Shown here: positions 15,729 through 23,990 of the stretch, piece by piece
Numbering within the stretch: position 1 is the first letter of the stretch
Layout: each line of letters begins with the position of its first letter
Origin: Lachnospiraceae bacterium
GTDB lineage: Bacteria; Bacillota; Clostridia; Lachnospirales; Lachnospiraceae
Length of the DNA stretch: 24,788 nt
Direction: 5' to 3'
NCBI GenBank assembly: GCA_900771955.1
Contig: CAAGPW010000237.1
Location: forward strand, 1-24,788
Program-made: the position numbers and the translations under genes
Notes under the pieces: generated by a model
Database searches by the model: none
Seen by the model: only the letters and a program-made list of their open reading frames with translations
Told to the model about the DNA's origin: nothing

Positions 15729-16523
15729 ATGTATTATAAGTTAAATAATCATCTGCAGATTGCAGATATCGGATTTGGAACATGGAAAATAATAGAGCAA
15801 AGTGAGGCAGATCTTGCAATCAGTGCAGCATTGGAGAGCGGATATACACTGATTGATACGGCTTCCAAATATAAAAATGAAGATATCATAGGAACGGCAT
15901 TAAACCATGCAAATGTAAAACGAAAGAACATTTTTGTGGAGGGAAAGGTCTGGAATAAAGACAGAGGATATGAAAAGACACTGGCTGCCTTCGAAAAGAC
16001 ACGAAAAAAGCTACAGCTGGATTATTTGGATGCCTATATGATTCACTGGCCAGCCAGTCCGCTGTTTTATGATGACTGGGAAAAAATAAACATGAATACC
16101 TGGCGTGCATTGGAAAAACTGTATGAGGAGGGGGCGGTAAAAGCGATCGGTGTCTGTAACTACGAAACGGAACATTTGGAGGCACTTGAAAAATCGGCAA
16201 ATATCAAACCAATGTTAAATCAGGTGGAATTTCATCCTGGGGTATTTCCGGAAAAACTTTATTATTATTGCCAGAAGGAAAAAATTCAGATGCAGGCGTG
16301 GAGCCCGCTTGGAAATGGAGTATTGCTTCAAAATGAGGCAATCAGAATACTTGCAGAGAAATATAAAAAATCGCCGGCTCAGATCTGTCTGCGCTGGTGC
16401 ATACAAAAACAGGTGATTCCGTTGCCTAAATCGGTAAATCCGAAACGAATCAGAGAAAATATTGAACTGGACGGTTTTTCGCTTACCGAGGAAGAAATGG
16501 AACAGTTGGGGAAGATTATATGA
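15729..16523 (+). CDS. Aldo/keto reductase
   Basis: 264 residues, a compact NAD(P)H-dependent AKR of the 2,5-diketogluconate-reductase/YtbE-like group. The catalytic tetrad is visible as Asp43 and Tyr48 (LIDTASKYKNE), Lys73 (VEGKVWN) and His106 (YMIHWPAS). GVCNYE, LNQVEFHPG and PLPKSVNPKRI are standard cofactor and barrel motifs. It reduces an aldehyde or ketone to an alcohol. In this operon it could reduce a keto-sugar or keto-acyl intermediate made by the adjacent transketolase; that is inference. The start at 15729 gives the conserved short N-terminus, with AGGGAG upstream. The stop overlaps the next start by four bases (ATGA). Confidence 0.92.
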   Translation: MYYKLNNHLQIADIGFGTWKIIEQSEADLAISAALESGYTLIDTASKYKNEDIIGTALNHANVKRKNIFVEGKVWNKDRGYEKTLAAFEKTRKKLQLDYLDAYMIHWPASPLFYDDWEKINMNTWRALEKLYEEGAVKAIGVCNYETEHLEALEKSANIKPMLNQVEFHPGVFPEKLYYYCQKEKIQMQAWSPLGNGVLLQNEAIRILAEKYKKSPAQICLRWCIQKQVIPLPKSVNPKRIRENIELDGFSLTEEEMEQLGKII

Positions 16524-17371
16524 AAAATGAAGTGGAAGAAGAACAGTATTTAAAAAAATTGCGGAAAGAAATATTTTTAACCGCATATCGTGCCGGAACC
16601 GGACATATGGCATCGGCATATTCTGCCCTTGAAATTCTGTATGCGCTCTATTTAAGGGGATGTTTGCATAATACGGCAAAGACCATGCAAAGTCCTGAAC
16701 GGGATAAGTTTATCTTAAGTAAGGGACATGGCAGTCTGGCTTTGTATTGTGTGCTGGCTGAAGCAGGATTTTTCGCGAAAGAGGAACTAAAAAAGTTTGC
16801 ACAGCCGGGCGGTGTTCTTGGTGGAGAACCGCATAAGCTGGAAATACCGGGAGTAGAAGCTTCAACCGGATCGCTTGGACATGGACTTTCGCTGGGTGTC
16901 GGAATGGCTTATGCGGATAAACTGGAAAAACGTGACAGTAAAACATATGTACTCATCGGGGATGGAGAAAGCGAGGAAGGAAGTGTCTGGGAGGCAGCCA
17001 TGACTGCGGTAAAATATAATCTGGATCATCTGGTTGTGATTTTGGATTATAACCGGATACAGAAAATGTCAAGTGTGGAAAATACACTTGGCATTACTTC
17101 CTGGGATGAAAAATGGCGGGCGTTTGGATGGGATGTAATGCATGTGCCGGGGCACGAGGTGGAAGCATTGTGTAAATGTTTTCGTGAATTGCCCATGCAT
17201 GGAAAACCGCATATCATCATCGCCGATACCGTAAAAGGACATGGAGTTTCTGTTATGGAAAATAACCCGATTTGGCATTGGAAACAACCAAACCGCAGAG
17301 AACTGCGAAAGATCGCAGAAGAACTGGATATTACACAGGAGGAACTGGACGATGCAAAGAGCATACATTAA
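16520..17371 (+). CDS. Transketolase, N-terminal (thiamine-diphosphate) subunit
   Basis: 283 residues matching the first half of transketolase. LSKGHGSLALY near 67-77, STGSLGHGLSLGVGMA near 115-130 and the thiamine-diphosphate motif beginning GDGE (147-150) and ending at Asn178 are all present. With the next gene it makes a two-subunit enzyme that moves a two-carbon ketol unit between sugar phosphates. Split transketolases exist in many bacteria. Here the pair sits within an acyl-carrier operon, so a specialised role is likely, either building a sugar precursor or passing a hydroxyacetyl unit. The 20-base overlap with the C-subunit gene supports coupled synthesis. Confidence 0.94.
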   Translation: MKNEVEEEQYLKKLRKEIFLTAYRAGTGHMASAYSALEILYALYLRGCLHNTAKTMQSPERDKFILSKGHGSLALYCVLAEAGFFAKEELKKFAQPGGVLGGEPHKLEIPGVEASTGSLGHGLSLGVGMAYADKLEKRDSKTYVLIGDGESEEGSVWEAAMTAVKYNLDHLVVILDYNRIQKMSSVENTLGITSWDEKWRAFGWDVMHVPGHEVEALCKCFRELPMHGKPHIIIADTVKGHGVSVMENNPIWHWKQPNRRELRKIAEELDITQEELDDAKSIH

Positions 17372-18275
17372 TACCATGTATCAGCTGATGCTGGAAAACC
17401 CGGATGTGATAGTGCTTATGGCAGACAGCGGAACAGCTTATGACACGATGTTAATGAATGATTTCCCAAACCAGTATGTTAATGTGGGAATCGCGGAAGA
17501 AAACCTGATCGGCATGGCGGCAGGAATGGCAGCATGTGGAAAAATCCCGTTTGTATTTTCAAATGGGGCGTTTCTGGCATATCGGGGCTTTGAATTTATC
17601 CGGGATGATGTCTGCCTGCAAAAGAATAATGTCAAACTGATTGGAATGGGCAGTGGACTGTCCATAAGCAGTCTTGGACCGTCGCATCATACCACGGAAG
17701 ATATCGGGGTACTTCGTACACTTCCGGGACTTTCCATTTTTTCTCCCGCAACGCCTAAAGAACTTGGGGCGGTTATGAAGTATGCATGTGAGGTGGATGG
17801 ACCTGCCTACATCCGTATGGGAATGGTTGGGGAGACTGAATTTCACGATGAAGAAGGACTACGGTTTGACGGAAAAAATATAGAGATGTACTCCGGCAGA
17901 GGTATCTGTGTTTTTTGCACCGGAAGTGTCTTAGAAGAAGTAGTAAAGGCGGCAGAACGGATCAAAGAATGTGGCTATGATGTAAGCGTGGTAAATGTAT
18001 TGTCACTAAAACCATTTGATAAATCGGGTGTGGAAGAATATGCAAGACGGCACAGAAAGTTTTTGAGCGTGGAGGAGCATAACATTATCGGAGGTCTTGG
18101 CAGTATTCTGGCAGAGATTATTGCAGAAAAAAGATTAAATGTGGAATTAAGAACAATGGGATTAAAAGACTGTTTTGCCGGTGGATATGGAACCGTAGAA
18201 CAACTGCGGCAGATGAATGGGCTGGATGCACAGGCAATAGAAAAACAGATTATGGAGATGACAGCGTATGAATGA
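17352..18275 (+). CDS. Transketolase, C-terminal (pyrimidine-binding) subunit
   Basis: 307 residues corresponding to the pyrimidine-binding and C-terminal domains. VGIAEENLIGMAAGMA carries the conserved cofactor-activating glutamate (Glu49). SHHTTEDIGVLRTLPG and the C-terminal domain after about residue 190 are normal. The ATG at 17352 lies inside the N-subunit gene with CAGGAGGAACTGG before it. The frame stays open further upstream, but that stretch is covered by the other gene. Together the halves total about 590 residues, slightly less than a fused transketolase. It ends overlapping the MaoC-like gene by eight bases. Lipoyl or carrier domains, needed in known C2-unit-to-ACP systems, are not seen. 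Confidence 0.94.
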   Translation: MQRAYINTMYQLMLENPDVIVLMADSGTAYDTMLMNDFPNQYVNVGIAEENLIGMAAGMAACGKIPFVFSNGAFLAYRGFEFIRDDVCLQKNNVKLIGMGSGLSISSLGPSHHTTEDIGVLRTLPGLSIFSPATPKELGAVMKYACEVDGPAYIRMGMVGETEFHDEEGLRFDGKNIEMYSGRGICVFCTGSVLEEVVKAAERIKECGYDVSVVNVLSLKPFDKSGVEEYARRHRKFLSVEEHNIIGGLGSILAEIIAEKRLNVELRTMGLKDCFAGGYGTVEQLRQMNGLDAQAIEKQIMEMTAYE

Positions 18276-18705
18276 ATACGGGATAGCAGATGTTTATGTT
18301 GGATTAGAGGAAAAGTTTGAGGTCACTGTTACGGAAGAGATGCTTGCCATATTCTGCAAATTGACCGGAGACTGTAATCCGCTGCATCAGAAGAAAGAAT
18401 TTGCGGAGGCATGCGGTTATACAGACCGAGTGGTATATGGGATGCTGACCGGCTCATTTTTGTCTACACTTGCAGGAATGTATCTTCCCGGAAAATACAG
18501 TCTGATCCAGGGCGTGGAACTGAAATTTAAAAAAGCGGTTTTTCCTGGGAATACTTTGACGGTTATCGGATGTGTAGATGAAATCCATGAAAACTTACAG
18601 ATGATGAAATTGAAGATACAGATAAAAAATCAAAAAAATGAGAATGTGTTAAAAGGCAGGATGCAGATCGGATGGCTCACAGAGCGACCGGATACAGGAA
18701 GATAA
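18268..18705 (+). CDS. MaoC-like hotdog dehydratase/hydratase
   Basis: 145 residues, a single hotdog fold. The hydratase-2 signature LTGDCNPLHQKKEFA contains Asp35 and His40, the catalytic pair, and GYTDRVVYGMLTGSF is the usual continuation. Family members add water to, or remove it from, trans-2-enoyl thioesters of CoA or ACP with R stereochemistry. In the operon it may act on the dedicated carrier-bound acyl group, for example forming a 3-hydroxyacyl or unsaturated group. This role is inferred. The start overlaps the transketolase stop region (ATGAATGA). The glycosyltransferase gene follows after 14 bases, with AAAAGGAG between. Confidence 0.9.
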   Translation: MNEYGIADVYVGLEEKFEVTVTEEMLAIFCKLTGDCNPLHQKKEFAEACGYTDRVVYGMLTGSFLSTLAGMYLPGKYSLIQGVELKFKKAVFPGNTLTVIGCVDEIHENLQMMKLKIQIKNQKNENVLKGRMQIGWLTERPDTGR

Positions 18706-18719
18706 AAAGGAGATTTCAC

Positions 18720-19697
18720 ATGAAAAAACTTTCAATCGTGGTGTCTGTTTATAATGAGGCACAGGTGATAGAACTGTTTTATCAGGAACTTAGCCGTGTG
18801 CTACGGGAACTGGACTGCGCAAGTGAAACGATTTATGTAAATGATGGAAGTACAGACGGTTCATTCGAGAAACTGGAACTTTTGACGGTACTTGATAAAA
18901 ATGTAAAGCTGGTCAGTTTTGCAAGAAACTACGGACATGAGGCGGCAATGATCGCGGGAATAGATTACAGTACGGGAGACGGTATTATCTGTATGGATGC
19001 AGACTTGCAGCATCCAGTTGATCTGATTCCGGTGATCGTGGAAAAATTCAATGCAGGATATGACATTATTACCATGAAACGGATGCAGAACGTGGGAAAC
19101 AGTTTCTTAAAAAAACTGACTTCAGAAGGATTTTACAAAGTGCAGAATTTCATATCAGAGGAGCATTTTGAAGAAAATGTATCTGATTTCTTCGCGATTG
19201 CAAAAAAACCAGCGCATGTACTTAAAACACAGTACCGTGAAAAAGTGCGTTTCCTGCGTGGATATGTTCAGAATCTGGGATATAAAAAAACAAGTATTTC
19301 CTATGAGGCAAAAGAACGTGCGGCAGGGAAAAGCAAATACAGTATCAAAAAACTTCTTGATTTTTCAGTAAATGCATTACTTAATTTTTCGAACAAGCCT
19401 TTAAAGATCGCCGGGTATTGCGGTATTTTTTCTGCATTGGCAGGTATTATCCTGATGATTTATACGATATATTCAAGATTTGCAAAAGGAACGCCGACCG
19501 GCTATGCGACTATTATTGTAGCGCTTTGTTTTATGTTTTCCATCCTTTTTTTATTGCTTGGAGTAATGGGAGAATATATAGGTATTATTTTTCAGGAAGT
19601 GAAAAATCGTCCACTGTATCTGGTTGAATGTACCAGAAATATACCGGATAACGAAGTGGCAGAAAAGAGTGAAAGGGTAAACTCAAATGATATTTAG
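18720..19697 (+). CDS. Polyprenyl-phosphate glycosyltransferase, GtrB/DPM type
   Basis: 325 residues. A GT2 domain has the start LSIVVSVYNEAQ, VNDGSTDGS (about 40-48) and CMDADLQHP (Asp93, Asp95, metal and nucleotide-sugar binding). Two C-terminal membrane helices lie near 229-250 and 262-284. This architecture joins a sugar, often glucose, to undecaprenyl phosphate on the inner face of the membrane. The lipid-linked sugar is then used outside by a GtrC/GtrII-type transferase, and a GtrII-like gene closes this operon. No GtrA-type flippase is present. The start at 18720 follows AAAAAGGAG. The last eleven bases overlap the second MBOAT gene. Confidence 0.93.
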   Translation: MKKLSIVVSVYNEAQVIELFYQELSRVLRELDCASETIYVNDGSTDGSFEKLELLTVLDKNVKLVSFARNYGHEAAMIAGIDYSTGDGIICMDADLQHPVDLIPVIVEKFNAGYDIITMKRMQNVGNSFLKKLTSEGFYKVQNFISEEHFEENVSDFFAIAKKPAHVLKTQYREKVRFLRGYVQNLGYKKTSISYEAKERAAGKSKYSIKKLLDFSVNALLNFSNKPLKIAGYCGIFSALAGIILMIYTIYSRFAKGTPTGYATIIVALCFMFSILFLLLGVMGEYIGIIFQEVKNRPLYLVECTRNIPDNEVAEKSERVNSNDI

Positions 19698-21099
19698 TTC
19701 TATGATTTTTCTGTGGCTGTTTTTGCCATTGACCCTGTTTTTATATTTTGTAGCATGCAGGTTTGGAAAGAATAAGGCTGGAAATGTGGTGCTGCTTTTG
19801 GCAAGTCTGTTGTTTTATGCGTGGGGAGAACCGGTGTATATTTTTCTGCTGCTTCTGGTGGTTTTGCTAAATTATAGTTTTGGACGCCTGCTTGAACTGG
19901 ATTGTTATCATAAAAAATGGGTGCTTGCGGTCGGTATTGTGCTGAATCTGGCATGTCTGGCCTATTTCAAATATTTCGATTTCTTTGCTACTTATTTTAA
20001 CCGGTGTATGCATCACGAAGTGATTGGCATACGCAATATTGCACTTCCGCTTGGAATTTCATTTTATACATTTCAGGCAATGAGTTATATGGTAGATGTG
20101 TACCGAAAAGAGGTAAGAGCACAGAAGAATTATTTCGTGCTGCTTTTGTATATATCATTTTTTCCACAGCTGGTAGCAGGGCCGATCGTGAAATACAAGG
20201 ATGTTGAAACCCAGCTTCTGATGCGTACCAATACATATGAAAAGCGGGTTTACGGAATACGTCGTTTCCTCTACGGACTTGCAAAAAAAGTACTGCTTGC
20301 CAATGCGCTTGGCAGATATGTGGCTATGATATTTTATTATCAGACAGCAGAACTGAGTACCGGAATTTTATGGTTGGCAATGATTTTTTATACGTTTCAA
20401 ATTTATTATGATTTTTCTGGCTATTCGGATATGGCCATCGGTCTCGGTAGCATGTTTGGTTTTGAATTTGCAGAAAACTTTCATTATCCATATATTTCCG
20501 GTTCCATACGGGAATTTTGGAGGCGATGGCATATTTCACTTTCGACCTGGTTTAAGGAATATGTGTATATTCCGCTTGGCGGTAACCGGAAGGGAAGTGC
20601 AAAAACGTACCGGAATCTCTTTTTCGTGTTTTTGCTGACCGGCTGCTGGCACGGTGCAAGCCTGACATTTGTATTCTGGGGACTGTATCATGGATTTTTT
20701 ATGATCTTAGAGCGGATTGGATTAGGAAAACTATTGGATAAAAATCCGGTTAAGATTTTAAATCATGTCTATACAATGATTGTTATCATTGTCGGCTGGG
20801 TGTTTTTCCGTGCAGATGGAATGCGCGAGGGATTTCAGATTGTAAAGGGAATGTTCTGCTATAGGGATAGTACCTACGACATTTTTTCCTGCATAGATTT
20901 TGAAGTTATTTTCTTACTGGCGGCGGCAATACTTTTTTGTGGAGTACTGCAGAACAGATGGAAAAAGCTTGTCACCTTTTTGTATAACAAGACGACCACC
21001 TGTGTCTGGGAAATGATATTTTTATTCTTTCTTTTCCTTCTTTCTGTCATGACACTAGCAGGAAACAGTTACAATCCATTTATTTATTTTCGGTTTTAG
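19687..21099 (+). CDS. MBOAT O-acyltransferase (AlgI type), second copy
   Basis: 470 residues, multi-helical, close to AlgI in length and motifs: LGISFYTFQAMSYMVDVYR, LVAGPIVKY, FWRRWHISLSTWFKEYVYIPLGG (His282) and GCWHGASLTF (His322, catalytic type). AlgI acetylates alginate; homologues acylate many exopolysaccharides and cell-wall polymers. Its immediate partner is the AlgX/DHHW-like gene twelve bases downstream, repeating the MBOAT-plus-SGNH arrangement seen earlier in the operon. Whether it shares the carrier protein or uses another donor such as acetyl-CoA cannot be told. The start at 19687 lies within the glycosyltransferase end and gives the typical MIFSSMIFLW beginning. Confidence 0.94.
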   Translation: MIFSSMIFLWLFLPLTLFLYFVACRFGKNKAGNVVLLLASLLFYAWGEPVYIFLLLLVVLLNYSFGRLLELDCYHKKWVLAVGIVLNLACLAYFKYFDFFATYFNRCMHHEVIGIRNIALPLGISFYTFQAMSYMVDVYRKEVRAQKNYFVLLLYISFFPQLVAGPIVKYKDVETQLLMRTNTYEKRVYGIRRFLYGLAKKVLLANALGRYVAMIFYYQTAELSTGILWLAMIFYTFQIYYDFSGYSDMAIGLGSMFGFEFAENFHYPYISGSIREFWRRWHISLSTWFKEYVYIPLGGNRKGSAKTYRNLFFVFLLTGCWHGASLTFVFWGLYHGFFMILERIGLGKLLDKNPVKILNHVYTMIVIIVGWVFFRADGMREGFQIVKGMFCYRDSTYDIFSCIDFEVIFLLAAAILFCGVLQNRWKKLVTFLYNKTTTCVWEMIFLFFLFLLSVMTLAGNSYNPFIYFRF

Positions 21100-21111
21100 G
21101 AGGAATTACGG

Positions 21112-22236
21112 ATGAAGCAGAAGGTATGTTTTTTCACTTTTTTCCTGTTTTTGTGTCTGCCCGGGTTAAGCTTTCCGGCTGTAAAAGGGCATATTGATTC
21201 AGCCAATCATGAAAACCGGACATTTGCAGCATTTCCACCATTTTCGTTTGATTTGGAAGAAATAAAAGAATTTCCGTCAAATTTTGAGAACTGGTTTAAT
21301 GATCATCTGCCGTATAAAAATCAGCTGGTTGCTATGGACAATCAGAGAAAACATTTCCTCAGGGAAGGAACAACTGCAATTGAATACAAAGGTTCGACCT
21401 GTGCACTGGAGGGAAAACATCACTGGTTGTTTTATAATGCACAGAATGAAAATGAGAGCAGTTTTGATGATTATCTTTGCAATAATCTGTACAGTGAGGA
21501 TCAACTTAAGAGTATTGCGGACCGCTATGTGGCATTTGACCATTTTATGAAAGAGCAGGGGGCAGATTTTGTGCTGATGTATGCGGCAAATAAAGAACAG
21601 GTCTATCCGGAGTATATGCCTTCTACGATTATAAGGACAAAGAATTACAGCAGGACAGATCAGCTTGTGGATTATCTGAGAGCTAATACAGGGGTACCGG
21701 TGCTTTACACGAAAAATGCACTGATCGAGGAAAAAGAAAACGGATATCAGGTATTTGCAAAATATGATACGCACTGGAACAATCTGGGAGGTTTTGTTGG
21801 TGGGCAGTTACTGAATGAGTATTACCATGGTGGGCGGACAAAGCTGGCTGATGTGAGGATCAAAGAGGTAAGCAATAAAAAAAGTGGAGATCTGGCCGAT
21901 CTTCTGGCCATGGGGAATGTATACAATGATGATAAAGAATGGGTTGTGGAGGGGTATAAGGAAAACGTGCATGTACAGACCGTGGAAGAGAGCAATGCTT
22001 ATTATGAATTTTCCTCGGATGCAGAGGATAAGCGAAGAGTTTTGCTGCTGACAGATTCTTTTGGATATGCACTGATGGCGGAAATCCCGAAGGATTTTTC
22101 AGAGGTGACCTTTTTACAGGACACAAACCAGTTTCGGAGTTATATTGAGACCAGGCATCCGGATATTGTTGTGGTGGAGATCGTGGAACGTGCACGGGCA
22201 AGACAGGAACAGGAAGTGGAGGGACTGATGTGGTAA
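21112..22236 (+). CDS. AlgX/AlgJ-like (DHHW) SGNH-fold protein, exported
   Basis: 374 residues with an N-terminal signal or anchor (hydrophobic about 5-22). The DHHW/AlgX landmarks are FENWFNDHLPYKNQLV near 58-73, KYDTHWNNLGGF (Asp219, His221, Trp222) and LLLTDSFGYA with the nucleophile-type Ser316. In alginate systems AlgX and AlgJ receive acetyl groups and set them on the polymer outside the membrane. A parallel role with the preceding MBOAT is likely. The ATG at 21112 has TAGGAGG ahead. The final seven bases overlap the GTG start of the GtrII-like gene, so translation is coupled. All expected catalytic motifs are intact. Confidence 0.92.
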   Translation: MKQKVCFFTFFLFLCLPGLSFPAVKGHIDSANHENRTFAAFPPFSFDLEEIKEFPSNFENWFNDHLPYKNQLVAMDNQRKHFLREGTTAIEYKGSTCALEGKHHWLFYNAQNENESSFDDYLCNNLYSEDQLKSIADRYVAFDHFMKEQGADFVLMYAANKEQVYPEYMPSTIIRTKNYSRTDQLVDYLRANTGVPVLYTKNALIEEKENGYQVFAKYDTHWNNLGGFVGGQLLNEYYHGGRTKLADVRIKEVSNKKSGDLADLLAMGNVYNDDKEWVVEGYKENVHVQTVEESNAYYEFSSDAEDKRRVLLLTDSFGYALMAEIPKDFSEVTFLQDTNQFRSYIETRHPDIVVVEIVERARARQEQEVEGLMW

Positions 22237-23828
22237 ATGAAATAAAGAGGGAACAGTACCATGTATATTATGTAGCTGCTCGGTTTGAGCGGTGGTTTGA
22301 CAGAAGTAAAAAATTTACGTTTTTTTCGGCGCTTTTTGTTGGAATAGCGACACATTATCTGCAGTTGGTCAATCAGTATCTGAGTTAGGATGGCATTGTG
22401 TCTTCGGTTCTTTGTTCGGCAGGTGATTTTGAAGCTAGCTTAGGACGATGGGGAATCGATTATATTGATTCTTTGAGGAATAATGCAGTGGGGACTGCAT
22501 TGATCTCGGTTTGGTGTTTGATTCTAATGGCATGCGGTGTTGTTTTAATGACAGATCTTTTAAAGATACGTCAGAGATTTTCACTGTTTTTTATTGCAGC
22601 AGCCTTTATGACAGCACCGTCACTTCTGGCGACTATGCTATATTCTTATTGTGCCGATGCCTATATAATAGCATTTGATAGTGCGATTTTATCTGCATAT
22701 TGCCTGGTGAATATCAAAAATCGCCTGGTGGCTTTTGCTGGTTCTTCAGTATTTCTGGTATTGTCGCTGGCAATTTATCAAAATTATGCGGGGATTACAG
22801 CGGGGATTTATGTAATTTTAGTTTTGCAGAGCCTTTTAAATGAGGAAGAGGAGATAAAGGAAATAGTAAAAAGGGTATTATATGATATCTGTGCGTTTGG
22901 AATGGGAGGAGTCTTTTATTATGCACTTTCCAAGATAATCTGCTATATCAGAAAGATTGAACTGAGCGGGAAAGGTGGTTTTGGAGGACTTTCACCAGTT
23001 TCTGTTCTTCGGAACTTAAAAGGCGGAATTGTCACGGCATTAAAAGATTTCCGGGATTATTTCTTTTGCGATAATATTATTTTCAATACAAGCTGGCACA
23101 GAGGAACACTGTATTCAGTATTTTTCATTGTGTGTTTGCTGGCACTGCTTCTTATTGTTTATAAAAAGAAAATATACCAGAAGCCATTGCGGCTGGTTCT
23201 GGTTTTCTGCTGTGCAGGGGTATTTCCGTTTGCCTTAAATGCAATTTTCCTCCTGACACAGGACAGTAAGGTATATTCATTGAACGCAATGCAGATGATG
23301 CTGGTGTTTCCCCTGTTATTTGTATTACTTGAGCATGATGGAATTACAGATGTGCTGCTTGTCCCATGGTGTGGCGTTTTAATCAGTGCGGTGATTGTGT
23401 TTACTTATTTTTCGGCTGATATTTTTTCCTATGAATATATGGGGCTCGCTTATGGTCAGATGGAGTCACTGACAAATCGTGTGGTGGATCGTATGGAAAA
23501 TACAGAAGGCTATTATCCGGGTATGCCTTGTACAATAGTCGGCATTCCTTCAAAGGAGGATTATCCGCTGGATGGAGTGTTTCAAAAATACAGTATCGGA
23601 GATATTTTAGATACGACATTGTTTCATACAAGTTATGGCGGCAGTCTCGCCTGCTGGAAGAAATTTGCGGTTCTTTATCTGGGAGAGAATCTGCAGATGA
23701 GTGAGTATACCGGAGTTATCGGTACGGATGAATTTAAAGAAATGGGGATTTATCCGGCACAGGATTCGGTTCAGATTATAGATGGAATTATGACAGTTAA
23801 ATTTACAGATGATCCGGCACTGCCGTAA
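22230..23828 (+). pseudogene. GtrII-like membrane glucosyltransferase interrupted by an in-frame TAG
   Basis: From a GTG at 22230 with GGAGGG six bases upstream, the frame reads 52 codons including a first membrane helix (FFSALFVGIATHYLQLV). It meets TAG at 22386-22388 and then continues open in the same frame to TAA at 23828. After the stop come LGRWGIDYID, a GtrII-like landmark, about nine membrane helices and an outside C-terminal part of about 90 residues. The family transfers a sugar, often glucose, from a polyprenyl phosphate to a surface glycan, matching the GtrB-like gene upstream. One base change would restore a protein of about 532 residues. A GTG at 22398 with AGGA before it could restart translation without the first helix. 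Loss of function, readthrough, restart or a sequencing error are all possible. Confidence 0.78.
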
Positions 23829-23899
23829 AAATTGAAAAATCGAATGTTTCCTGTCGGAATTTTAAATGATTTTTTACGAAAAATAATGAAAATTTGGTA

Positions 23900-23928
23900 T
23901 TGCATACGAAAAAAGGTTGGAATACAAT
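23900..23928 (+). promoter_or_regulatory. Sigma-A promoter of the secreted-protein gene
   Basis: TTGCAT (23900-23905), 17 bases, then TACAAT (23923-23928), about 60 bases before the ATG. It shows that the last gene is a separate transcription unit. No convincing terminator was seen between the operon end at 23828 and this promoter. Confidence 0.65.
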
Positions 23929-23943
23929 GAAACTGGTGACAGA

Positions 23944-23961
23944 CTTTTGCATTTGCAAAAG
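23944..23961. promoter_or_regulatory. Perfect palindrome in the leader of the secreted-protein gene
   Basis: CTTTTGCA (23944-23951) and TGCAAAAG (23954-23961) are exact inverted repeats around TT. It lies just after the predicted transcription start, where a dimeric repressor site would be effective. The two-base centre makes it a poor RNA hairpin. Confidence 0.55.
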
Positions 23962-23990
23962 ATACACAAATAAAAAGGAGGACGAGATTT

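Noticed and set aside
22236..22400. Frameshift in the GtrII-like gene
   Set aside because: Codon-by-codon reading shows both parts are in the same frame; only the TAG at 22386 interrupts.
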